Assembly (NCBI GenBank): GCA_031761405.1
Contig: JASEVX010000010.1
Span: forward strand, 29,813,059 to 29,877,058
Reading direction: 5' to 3'
Source of the DNA: Serripes groenlandicus
Lineage: Eukaryota; Mollusca; Bivalvia; Cardiida; Cardiidae
DNA length: 64,000 nucleotides
The notes beneath the pieces were generated by a model, which worked only from the letters and a program-made list of their open reading frames with translations, searched no databases and was not told the DNA's origin. Made by a program: the position numbers and the translations under genes. How positions within the stretch are numbered: position 1 is the stretch's first letter; every line of letters starts with the position of its first letter. Below are positions 22,803 to 33,024 of this stretch, one piece after another.

Positions 22803-24466
22803 AACAAGAGCGCCAAATGTCACAAAATACGCCCGTCCTGTTTTTTGGAGACCAAGTATAGTAGTAATTGGTTGTACGTCAGCCAAACTTAGAGAGCGGA
22901 CACTGTTAGTACAGTTTTGGCCATATCGAGGGACATAATTGTGTAGTGACTGAGATAACGTTGTTAGTTATCAAACGTGACCAAGATATTCTGCCCATAA
23001 ACATATTGTCTAAATTTGGTGATGATCGGATAAAGACTTTACAAGTTATTTAGCTGACAAGACCAATTTTAGGTAATTTCTATAATTAAAGGGCAATAAC
23101 TCTCTATCGACTGGAGCAATATGGTTAGTTATCGAACTTGTCCAAGATATTACGCCAAAACACATTCTGACCAAATTTGGTGATGATTGGGCAAAAGCTC
23201 CTAAAGTAATTGAGCTGACTTGACCAATTTTAGGTAATTTCTATAATTAAAGAGGGATAACTCTCGATTGACTAAAGCGATATGGCTAGTTATCAAAATT
23301 ATCCGAGATAGTATGCCAATACACATTCTGACCAAATTTAGTAATGATTGGATAAAGGCTTCTAAAGTTATTGAGCTGACAAGACCAATTTTAGGTAATT
23401 TCTATAATTAAAGGGCGATAACTCTCAATTGACTTAAGCGATATGGTTAGTTATCGAACTTGTCCGAGTTATTATGCCAATACACATTCTGACCAAATTT
23501 GGTGATGATTGGTTATAATAATAATGTATATTGTTTTATGGCGCATCGACAGCTAAGGTCATTTAGCGCGCAATTAAATTTAATTATTCATGTTCCCTGG
23601 GTAAACAAACCAGTACTAGGCTAGAAAATGTGCCTTGCCCAAGGGCACTCCACTATGACCGTAGTGCCGCGACTAGGGATCGAATCCCCGACGCTAACCA
23701 CGGTGATGATTGGACAAAGGCTCCTAATTTTATTGAGCTGACAAAACCAATTTTAGGTAATTTCTATAATTAAAGGGCAGTAACTCTCGATTGACTAAAG
23801 CGATATGGCTAGTTATCGAACTTGTCCGAGATATTATGCCAATACACATTCTGACAAAATTTAGTGATGATTGGGCAAAGGCTTCTAAAGTTATTGAGCT
23901 GACAAGATCAATTTTTGGTAATTTCTATAATTAAAGGGTGATAACTCTTGATTGACTTAAGCGATATGGCTAGTTATCGAACTTGTCCGAGATATTATCA
24001 TAATACATATATTGACTAAATTTAGTGATGATTGGACAAAGGCTTCTTAAGTTATTGAGCTGACAAGACCAATTTTGGGTAATTTCTATAATAAAAGGGC
24101 AATAACTCTTGATTGACTAAAGCGATATGACTAGTTATCAAACTTGTCCGAGATATCAGCCCAATACACATTCTGACAAAATTTAATGATTATTTGACCA
24201 AGGCTTCTTAAGTTATTGAGCTGACAAGACCAATTTTGGGTAATTTCTATAATTAAAGGGCGATAACTCTTGATTGACTATAACGATATGGCTAGTTATC
24301 AAACTTGTCCGAGATATTATCCCAATACACATTCTGACTAAATTTGGTGATGATTGGACAAAGGCTTCTAAAGTTATTGAGCTGACAACATACTGGACGC
24401 CGCCCGCCCGCCCGTACGCCGCAGGTAAAACTATAATACGATCCGTTTTTTCAAAACGGGCGTAAA
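22803..24466 (+). mobile_element. Element with about 160-bp tandem repeats (copy 1)
   Basis: It begins acaagagcgccaaatgtcac, has a unique start of about 240 bp, then about nine monomers of about 160 bp (each with attgagctgacaagaccaat, ggtaatttctataatta and gatatggctagttatc), and ends with caaaacgggcgta. Monomer starts near 23046, 23206 and 23367 give the period. The same element lies inverted at 61876-63975. The unit length recalls the 160-bp satellites described from bivalves (BIV160), but I could not compare sequences. The open frames in it have no product. Confidence 0.85.
23513..23701 (-). repeat. SINE fragment inserted into a 160-bp monomer
   Basis: It interrupts one monomer and is flanked by the 12-bp duplication GGTGATGATTGG (23501-23512 and 23702-23713). 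The insert has tgttttatggcgcatcgac, then the SINE words catgttccctgggtaaac, ccagtactaggctag, gcccaagggcactcca and gggatcgaatccccgac. The 47.2 kb copy starts the same way. Confidence 0.9.
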
Positions 24467-24638
24467 AAAAGTAGAAAATCTCTATAATTGAATGGATAGC
24501 CTATGACTAAAAGTGGAAAACATTGTGACAAAATAAGAAATTGCTCGTTTTGAGCAATTTCTTCTTTTGTCACTATGTTTTCAAGAAGCCGTCTGCTGCA
24601 GAGGCGTCAGAAAACGTCTATATGAGGGAAATGGTTTT
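24467..24638. mobile_element. MITE A, right part after the array element
   Basis: It continues the MITE begun at 22745: aaaatctctataattgaatg, the hairpin gaaattgctcgttttgagca, then cgtctgctgcagaggcgtca and atgagggaaatgg. Confidence 0.7.
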
Positions 24639-24679
24639 ATGTAGACTTTTACCCATGTATATACCGTACAACGAAAAAG

Positions 24680-24734
24680 AGCAGAATGGCGCAGTAGAAG
24701 CGTGCTGGGCCCCATAACCCTGAGGTCCGAGGAT
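24680..24734 (+). pseudogene. Truncated initiator tRNA-Met pseudogene
   Basis: It starts agcagaatggcgcagtagaa and keeps the CAT anticodon region, but has an extra C in the anticodon stem (gggccccataaccc). It stops within the T-arm after gtccgaggat. The T-loop and 3' acceptor strand are gone, so it cannot form a tRNA. Confidence 0.8.
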
Positions 24735-24739
24735 ATATA

Positions 24740-25849
24740 TTCGACTTTCAACGTCTTTTGAAAAATCGGCATATAACTGCCTATGGCCATTTACAGCTTC
24801 ACTTTAATAGCAAAGACAAATACATGTATTTAAACATTTAGAAATAATAAACACTGATAAACAGTATTCAGTATGAAAGAGAAAGAGTTATTGTATAAGA
24901 ATATGATTTCTTAATTCCATGGCTTCGAGATCTTTAATGTATATGTGCTTAATCGTTTATAAACATACATGTATAAAATGCAATCTGTCTTTTAAAATGC
25001 TGAATATAGATATAACAATAATCCTTAATCACTGCAAAACATTTTTTCTTTTTGTATATCCGCATTGGACGTTTAGAAAATACAGCAGTACTAACTTTCG
25101 TCAAAGCCTTAAATAAACAAATATCAAAATGTTCACTCTTTTAGAATAAAGAATATAATAAAACAAAATATTTTATGACCCCCATGTTCTAATCTAATAA
25201 AGCCAAGCGGGCAGTGACAGATGGCTGGTAAACTAGCTGATGTTTACGCCAGTATTGTTCGGAGAAAGAGATCGCTCGATAGCCTAATAAGCCCCAAAGT
25301 TGGCAATGAAACTGTGACACAATAACGTTAAATTCAAGTTAATCTGGAGTTTACCTTGTGCGCATATATTAATCAAAGTCGTGAATTTCAACTTACGCAA
25401 GTGTTCGCGGTAAGATAAACTGGTATTCTAAACTATTCTGAACTATAGCTTTTAGTCGACCCTCTGTGTTTTATTTGAACCCATATCTGCTGCTATCATC
25501 ACCATTTCTGTTATATACATTCGTTACACTTTATGGAGTATTATTTGCTTTAAAGTCACATTAATATTGAACAATTTAAACCAAGATGTAAGCGGACGTT
25601 TAATTTGTTACAAAGCATTGGCTATTCTTGTTTGAAGTCTCAAATTGCGGCAATGCAACTAGTGTTATCCTATTCAATAAGACTTATGTTTACGGGGTTA
25701 GCGTGCCCAACACTAACATGGTTGTACCATCTTACCATATGGTAAAAAGTCGAACTGTTCTTAGAAGCTAAGATGAACATTCTAGTATAGATCAATGAGA
25801 TCACGCGTTTACCGAGCATGCCATGCGATTCAGCAGCCATTTTCTAAAT
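24740..25849. other. AT-rich stretch upstream of the KDZ gene
   Basis: No coding exon was recognised, and I cannot point to a promoter. An atcttaccatatggta inverted word occurs at about 25730-25743. The KDZ start codon follows at 25850. Confidence 0.4.
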
Positions 25850-26054
25850 ATGAGACGAATCCGTTTTGCCAAGAAACCCCCTAAGGTTAAACGAATAACT
25901 TTCGACGGAAATCGCTGAACAACACAATATGTGCGAAGATTTGTGTTGCAACATTCCAATCAGCAGCCAGAACAGGAATTGGCGAATCATGCGGATGCTT
26001 GTGGTCGTGGTAAACGTGATCAGGTTGCAGGAACTTCCTTCTTTTTCAATCCAG
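25850..26054 (+). pseudogene. KDZ gene exon 1 (N-terminus, with in-frame TGA)
   Basis: The ATG at 25850 is followed by MRRIRFAKKPPKVKRITFDG, a basic start seen in KDZ proteins. A TGA stands at 25916-25918, and the frame then stays open to QVAGTSFFFNP and a gtaata donor. One nucleotide is left over (phase 1); joined to exon 2 it gives GAT (Asp) in the open frame, which supports the pairing. The stop is a lesion of this copy or a base error. The reverse-strand open frame here is a shadow. Confidence 0.65.
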
Positions 26055-27364
26055 GTAATATTCAATTAAAATTGTCTGCAGTTTGACTGACATACATATA
26101 AATGGCATTTGAATACAGGTTACCGGATTGTATGTGTTTCCGGAAACCTCGCCCTTATAGTCCCTTACAAAACTTGTTTGCGTAGAAATGAGTGTATACC
26201 ATCATCAGAATCCATTGAATATATGGAATTGAAAATCATTGTAAATTAAATGTGTATATGATTGATTTGATCACTCCTGGTATTTTAACCTTGTCTGAAA
26301 GTGTAAGTAGAGAATGCTGAGAACCGGTTTTGTCTTTGCCCGATTTGGTCCAAAATGGCAGTAACCATTTTGACTGGTGAGGTCTTTCTTGCATAATGCT
26401 TAGGTTCACGAAAATGTATTACTTAACCCCATCTATCACGTAACAGGAATGCACAAGGCGAAAATCAGCTTTTACTCATCTGTCCTCTAGGTCGACGCTG
26501 TAAGTACATGGTCATATCTATGATGTAGGGAATTTTTTAAAAATGCAATTATTTATCGATATTTTGGGTTATTAATAGTTATTCAATCTGATAAGCAGTA
26601 TTTGCGGTTGTAATTGAGGCTGGGATAAAAATATGCACTCTGACTCTCTTGATTCACCCACCACTTTATCCTTATTCAGCTTGCTGGATCTTATGCCTGT
26701 TTAATTGACAATCAATCCTTCAACTAACAGTACCATTACAGGGTCTTTACTGGCCTTTATTTCTTTTTGGCCACCATAATCAAAACCATCATTTGCGTGG
26801 GTGGAAGATACAACCCAATGGTTATTGATCTACAAGTAGGTGATAAAATATACCCCACGCTATGCTTATACCATCGCAGGTGACATGTTTGACATGTTGT
26901 GTACTGTGGATTATGATTGATTTTTAAGCCAGATTGAGATGTTTTGAGCTGCCCCGCGAAAAAAGACCATTATGTCTTTTATAACAAATAATGTATGGCA
27001 ATTAATTTTTTCGCCATTGGCAAATGTGCCAAATTACAGAGGAAACGCTGCATAAGATTCATCTAACAAATTTTTTTTTTTTAGAAAACTGCGCGTTGCA
27101 AACGTTTGTGTGACCAATCACATAATTCAATCGTGGGTATCGATTAAAAAATCCAAAATAATATCGTGAAAGCTTTATTAAATTAATTTTCCAATCTAAA
27201 GGTACATAATGTGATACTCTGATCCAATTGAATTATATTTAAGTGAACTTAAAAGCTGTAACCATGCAAACACTGTTAGCTAAAAGGAAGTCCACAAACG
27301 ATATCAAGTTAATTGTATGGAGATTATGGGAATATCATTAACCTCAACTATTTCTTTTCTACAG

Positions 27365-27556
27365 ATGCAGTTACATACAAAGAAATGCAGACAAAGCTGC
27401 TGGAAAAATGGCGAAGTATACGACAAGATCTACTGTCCACTCGCATTGAGGAAATGTGTTGGACAATGTTGTTGCAGTTGCATTATAATCTAATATTGAT
27501 AAATGGCATCCTTTCTTTTTCAAAGAAAGTGGGTTATTAAAAGTTATTATTCCAAG
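27365..27556 (+). pseudogene. KDZ gene exon 2
   Basis: A strong acceptor (ttcttttctacag) opens AVTYKEMQTKLLEKWRSIRQ and DLLSTRIEEM, which fits the W-x2-R-x2-L helix ahead of the KDZ cysteine cluster. After that the frame is doubtful. The next frame over gives CVGQCCCSC, which looks like the missing cysteines, and the third gives NIDKWHP leading to a good donor (ccaag/gtgag). This suggests two small indels, but I cannot prove it. Confidence 0.6.
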
Positions 27557-27623
27557 GTGAGAAGACTCCATCTTTTTTAATAAGATGCTTATAAATTACC
27601 TCGAGGATTAATCATTGTATTTT

Positions 27624-28220
27624 TGGCCGGATTGCTCTAGAAATTTCGGTCTATAGATTGGCGATGTCCGTCTGTCCGTCAACATTTTGGTTAAAGTTTC
27701 AGGTTGAGGCAAAATCTCAGCTCTGGAAAGGGTTACAAACTTGAAACTTTGCCTGAAGGTAACCAGTAACAAGTTCTATTGATTTCTATGGTTACTTTGA
27801 CCTTGACCTTGCGATGTCCGTCTGTCCGTCCTGGTGACCGAGTACTTGTGGGGTGTTCGTTTTTCCTAAATAATATTTTTGTTTGTTTTATATAGGTATC
27901 TTATTTGCATATTAATGCTATTCATTCAGTAAAATGGGAAAAAATACGGAATGAATAGCATACATGTACTTGTGGGTTGCAACCCACAAGTTTGAAACAA
28001 AAGAAATAACCCCACAAATAATACACTTCATGGGTACGTCCGTCTGTCTGTCCGTCATCATTTTGGTTAAAGTTTCAGGTTGAGGAAAAATCTCAGAACT
28101 GGAAAGTGTTACATACTTGAAAATTTGCCTGAGGGTAACCAGTAACAAGTTCTATTGATTTATATGGTTACTTTGACCTTGACCTTGGTTTGTCGATTTT
28201 CAATGTAAAATTGCCGACAA
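27624..28220. repeat. Two copies of the GGCCGGATTGCTCTAG repeat in intron 2
   Basis: Copies at 27624-27800 and 28030-28230 share ttttggttaaagtttcaggt, ttgaggcaaaatctcag, gggttacaaacttgaaactt and gaaggtaaccagtaacaagt. Other copies are at 4.8 kb (reverse) and 39.07-39.54 kb. The tccgtctgtccgtc stretch at the start is shared with several unrelated repeats in this window. Confidence 0.7.
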
Positions 28221-28335
28221 TCCGGCCTTACCGTCTTCAGCGGTTTCGTGTTGTAAGATGGATTCATTTTATATAATATTTAAACATTCTGCTGTTAATT
28301 GTTGATAATCTACACTACATTTTTTCTTTTTTCAG

Positions 28336-28438
28336 GGGTGTTTGTATTCTCCTTTCGTCATCGAAAGAAAACTAAGCAGAAATGACCACCGGTGCGACCA
28401 ACAGTACACGACGGCCATTTATGTTGTGGATAGTGAAG
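28336..28438 (+). pseudogene. KDZ gene exon 3
   Basis: Acceptor ttttttcag, then GCLYSPFVIERKLSRNDHRC and DQQYTTAIYVVDSEG, donor gtaatg. Only this frame is open. The YVVDSEG end fits the position just before the KDZ C-x-C-E motif. It leaves one extra nucleotide, while exon 4 starts in phase 0, so either a tiny exon is missing or an indel separates them. Confidence 0.65.
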
Positions 28439-29022
28439 GTAATGCAGGAAATAAAGAAAAACTTTTCTTAAGCATAACAGGAGAGACTTTAACATAATTG
28501 TGTAATAATTGTGTTCTACGTCAGATATGCACAAAGATTGCAAAATGCACACTGCTCTTTTACTTATTAATGTGTCACTTTCTTTCAGTTTGACATTATT
28601 ATGAAACTGACTTGGTACTTGTTGATTTTAAAGATTTCATACAAGTCAATGTCAATACGGATCACTGATCTATAACATATAATCATAGAAGTTGGGGTGC
28701 TTTTATGAAAGGTCCCCTTGACTGTAATTACAAATGACTTTAACAAGACGCAAAACATAAAACTTGATGTTTTGCTTCCAGTTCAGACTTCCCGAAACTC
28801 TTGTCAGACCTGACTGACAGATTATTGAAAGGTCTGACTAAATACCCTTTATTGTCAGCCCAAAATGTCTGACACAACAGATAAATTTGCAAATAAACAT
28901 TGGAAGTTTCAATAATATTTGTTTGGAATCATGCTTGGATTTGTTAATTTGAGTCCGTGAATAAGAAATTCCGGTTTTTTGGGGAACAAAGAGAATAATA
29001 TGCAACCTCCAAATATAAAGAT

Positions 29023-30202
29023 TAGGGATGGGACCGAGTACGCGAGTACCCGAGTACTCGGTCGGACGTCCGAGTACCGGTTATCAAAATAGGTATTCGA
29101 GTACTCGATTAATTATTTTCCATTTTTTCTATCTTTCATCTGATAAAAGTATGTTAAAGTAAATAAAAACTTAAAATGTATTGAATCTGTTTCTTATTGA
29201 GTTACTAAATAAGTCGGTAAATCAGCGGTGAAGGTAAATTAAACAAACAGCTAACTCCTTTTCGTCTGAAGATGGTACTTAATCCATTTTAATCCGTTTA
29301 AATTGGCGGTTTGATTGCAATCGCGAGTCCTTTACGAACAACGTGACAAACAGGTAGTCAGCGATAACAATATAATCTCCAGTCAATTAGCAACCATATG
29401 TCAAACAACATGTCAAACATGGAGGGCCATCGGTTTTTCACACCTTCGTCGTAATAGTGCTTTCAATTGTCGACACGTTTTAATTGGATAGTGGTAAGAA
29501 ATACAAATCACTATGATTCGATAAGAACTGTTGCAATTGATTGAGTAATTGTTCGTCAAATCATTTGAAACATTTTCTATCATTCTTACCTATTCGAACG
29601 AAAAGGAAAACAACAAAATTACAACCATGCCTCCTGCTAAATCAGCCGTCTGGAAACATTTCAAGCGCACAGCAGACGACAAGTCCGTTAAATGCATGTA
29701 GTGCACATATTACGGATACCGGTTAATTCGAAAACCGAATGAAAAAAAAACCATTCTGATTGTTGATTTATGTTCCTTATTTTCATAGATGATAAAGATA
29801 TTCTTTTATTAAATGTATTGTTTATCATTCTTGGTATTGTTTTCCATCCACCATTTGACTTGCTTTTTGTCCGCGAATTAAAAGAGATATACAGTCTGCA
29901 CCCAAACGTTTGGATGTTTACGCCAATGCAAATTCTGGATGTATTTTTTGAATTATTTTGTTTTCAAAAATAAAACAACTATTTTTTCAAATATCAAATA
30001 TTAAACGTAGAGGCGAAAACAAGCGCATGCTTGTTCTTAAAAAAATCAATTCAAGTTTAGTGCACGAAGACAATACTATTCGAGAGACAAGACGTTTGAT
30101 GAACGAATTTACACAATGTGATTTCTTGCGAGTACCCGAGTACTCGATCGGAAGAGTTCACGAGTACCCGAGTACTTATATCGGTACTCGTTCCCATCCC
30201 TA
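29023..30202 (+). mobile_element. hAT element remnant, 1180 bp, with BED-finger relic
   Basis: Inverted ends TAGGGATGGGACCGAGTAC and gtactcgttcccatcccta match at 18 of 19 positions. They are flanked by a perfect 8-bp duplication ATAAAGAT (29015-29022 and 30203-30210), as in hAT transposons. Subterminal cgagtacccgagtactcg words occur at both ends. Inside, from 29627, MPPAKSAVWKHFKRTADD and KSVKCM run into a TAG followed by CTYYGYR: a BED zinc finger start with its first cysteine pair split by a stop. The rest of the transposase is missing. It sits in KDZ intron 3. Confidence 0.9.
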
Positions 30203-30610
30203 ATAAAGATATATATATTCATGTCTGAAGTTCCTGTCATCAAGCCTTACCAAGAACTGCTTTCAAGATTGCTTTTAGTAAATCAAAATGACCAAAAGCT
30301 TCTTAAGTTGAAAATTGTTTGGTTTGACAAGTGAGCTCCAGGTCTGACAGAACTATCTTATCAGTCAGACCAAATGTCTGACAGGAGTCTCACGAGTTTC
30401 GGAATGTCTGCCAGTTACCACTTATCTTCATCGCTAAATAATTATAATTGTATTTATCTCCTCAACTTACATAAATGTCAACATTCTTGTAATACCGTGC
30501 TATTACTTACATTTGTTTGTGTCTGAACAGCATGTCTTAACTTTGAGCAATTAGGTCACATTGTGGTTAATATGAAAAAAAGATTAAGGTTGAAGTCTGT
30601 CTCATTATAG

Positions 30611-30838
30611 GTCAACAACATGGACTGCACGACAACATTTTGCAAATGTGAAGAACCAGCTATCACATTCATAAGGTACGATATGTGGCTAGCCACACCA
30701 ACAAATCCTAAGATTGGATTCAGCCTCAGGTTCATGGAACTGCTTGCAGTGCTACAGCTTGAATGCCATATACCAGCCAAAACATTTTGTGATGCACTAC
30801 GCTATATGCGTACATTTTCATTTAGCCTAGTTGCGGAG
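30611..30838 (+). pseudogene. KDZ gene exon 4 (FCKCEE block)
   Basis: From VNNMDCTTTFCKCEEPAITF through IRYDMWLATPTNPKIGFSLR to RTFSFSLVAE, 76 codons, with acceptor attatag and donor gtaagt. The order C-x-CE, L/F-I-R, W-x-ATP, then a helical FMELL region, is the conserved pre-catalytic block of KDZ proteins. This exon is intact and the most typical N-terminal part. The reverse-strand frame is a shadow. Confidence 0.9.
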
Positions 30839-31358
30839 GTAAGTGAAATTAAGTTACTTGTTAGTTAGATGCTTATATTTAAAAATATCTAAAATATGTC
30901 TATTTGACAATGACTTGTTGGCTGTTGTACGTCTGCTATCGTTAAACCACAGTTTGTTAAAACACAGTTGGACTTGCAGATCATAATGAAGAGTTGGTTC
31001 AGTTAAATGCTGTTTTTGTAGAATGTTTCTGAATACAAATGTATTCATTTAATTCAATAGTTTTAGTTTCTGGTATCACTTAATTGTTAAAATGGTATAC
31101 TTTAGTTAATGCTCTCTTGGTTACAGACTTAGATTCATAGAAATTAATAGCCATGTAAAAAATATATTTCTGAATCTGTGATAAAACATGAGAAAAACAA
31201 TTTTTCTAACCTGATGACTACAACATCTAGTGGCAAGCTAGTATAAGCATGGTATCAGCTGGTTACATCTCAATAACAGAAAACAGAATTATCCACTTTA
31301 GCTAAGTAGGTTCTATATTTGCTTTTCTTAACAGATTTACTTATTATTGATATTTCAG

Positions 31359-31487
31359 GGAAGAAACATTTACAGAGCACTTGTAGGTGATTGTTTAGCT
31401 GAATACAATTGTCATCGGTCGTGTCTTAATACAAGACACTTAATCACAGACATAACTTTTGGAAGGGAATGTCCAATATGTGAAAAG
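31359..31487 (+). pseudogene. KDZ gene exon 5 (CPIC block)
   Basis: 43 codons in phase 0 on both sides, acceptor gatatttcag, donor gtaagc: GRNIYRALVGDCLAEYNCHR ... FGRECPICEK. The CPxC pair directly ahead of the first catalytic Asp is characteristic of the family. Confidence 0.9.
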
Positions 31488-31962
31488 GTAAGCAAATCTG
31501 TGTTTAAATAGCACTAGTTAATGTCTTTTAAAATTTGAATAGATCTATTATTCAAAACTGCTGCTAATTTATTATTTTATTAAAAATACAGTTCATTTGC
31601 AGTAACTCAAATTGGGGTACGTTACGATGCATGTTATAAAAATTGCCAATTAAAACGGATTTTTTTTTATATTTCATAACAAAATACAAGATGTTTAATA
31701 TATATGATAATATTGAATAAATAAATAAAAGTTAGTGCATTATCGCATTTCAACTGCGTCTTTTCATATTTAAATATATATCTAATATTAAAGAGAAGTT
31801 GCCAGGTCTGATGACCAACATCAGTTTAATTTAACCTACATTTATGAATTATTGCAACTTCATTGTAGGATGCCCAGTCAATTACAGTTGCAGTGTTGTT
31901 GATTGTACCGTATATTTATATTATTAAATTGTTTTTTATGTCTTCAACACAATTTGTTACAG

Positions 31963-32132
31963 GAACCAGCCATTGTGTCTATGGATGGCAATTTTGGATT
32001 AGTTCACAAAAAACATCTGGTGAAGGCCATGGACAGCAGTCTAGTAGGCATGGGGATTTGTTCTTCCAAGAACATGATGATTTCAAGCATTTCATGAATG
32101 ACTACTATTCTGACAAAAAAAATCAAACATCT
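31963..32132 (+). pseudogene. KDZ gene exon 6 (first catalytic Asp) with frameshift
   Basis: EPAIVSMDGNFGLVHKK opens the exon; the Asp codon at 31984-31986 is the first acidic residue of the DDE-type core. Right after it the frame breaks: the in-frame reading soon meets TGA, whereas the neighbouring frame gives HGDLFFQEHDDFKHFMNDYY, the expected continuation. The change lies at or near the A-run at 32008-32013 and fits one missing A. With that base the exon would be 171 nt, phase 0 to 0. Donor gtaagt. Confidence 0.9.
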
Positions 32133-32886
32133 GTAAGTTTTACATCCTGTGTTAATCTTGTCTTAAGAAGTTGATTCAAGACCAAAGTAATTGATAAAGC
32201 GTTAATCACAGAAGGATTAACCTTGTATGTTTCTTTGGTTTTCCTTTGTTATATAGTATCTGTTAAACATTTCAACCTTTGAAATGAACCCTTTTTACAA
32301 AATTTATCAAGTTCAACACAATTGATTGATTTATAGTTTCACTGGCTGAAAGCGAGTCAAAGGTTATGTCATGGCTAATTGTCTGTCATCTGTGCGTTAT
32401 TTTAACATTTGGCTTAAGGCAACTTCTCCTCTGTAACCACTAGGCCAATTGGGATGAAACTTCACTGATCTCTCTCAGAATCCTTCAATTTGTTTTTAAT
32501 TTTGTTTAAGAACTTTGACTATCGTGGAATAGAAAAGGTGGCCAAAAGGCAAAACCATTAAAAATCTTCTTCTCCGAATCTCCTTGCAGGATTTATTTAC
32601 ACAGGGATGTTCATTGGGCAACTCTAACAAATTCCTACAAATCTTTTGAATCCATGAAGAAAATTGACTACCGGGGCATGGAAAAGGGACCCAAACACCC
32701 CTGCGCAAAAATTAAACAAATCTGTTTGATAGATATCCATATAATTACATACTCAGGATTGATCCTTACAATATTCCCTGTCAGATTCCTTCAAATTATT
32801 TGGATCCATTCATAACTCTTTGGCTACCTGGGCATGAAACAGGGGTCAAAATGCAAGATTTTTCAGTTATTAAGTTTCTTTTCTAG

Positions 32887-33024
32887 GAATGTTCTAATTT
32901 CCAAACCGGAAATGCCATTCGATCAAATGATGAAATCAAATATGCTTGATATCACAGGCGTTTTTGGAAGTGTTTATAAGCATGATATTCCAGTGCTCAT
33001 GTTGGACATGTTTTATGGAGCAAT
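32887..33024 (+). pseudogene. KDZ gene exon 7 (ITGVFGSVYKHDIP) with frameshift
   Basis: Acceptor ttttctag, then ECSNFQTGNAIRSNDEIK in phase 0, which soon meets TGA at 32947. One base over, MLDITGVFGSVYKHDIPVLM and LDMFYGA continue. One extra base at about 32938-32942 explains it. The donor caat/gtatat leaves AT, which joins G of exon 8 as Met, so the phase works from the second frame. Confidence 0.85.

Noticed and set aside
22803..24466. Coding array in the 160-bp repeats (frames such as 24274-24465)
   Set aside because: Most monomers carry stops and the open piece is only at the unique end; it is a tandem repeat element.
29770..30203. Open frames of 67-81 codons inside the hAT element as transposase
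   Set aside because: None shows hAT dimerisation or DDE-core residues; only the BED-finger relic at 29627 is recognisable.
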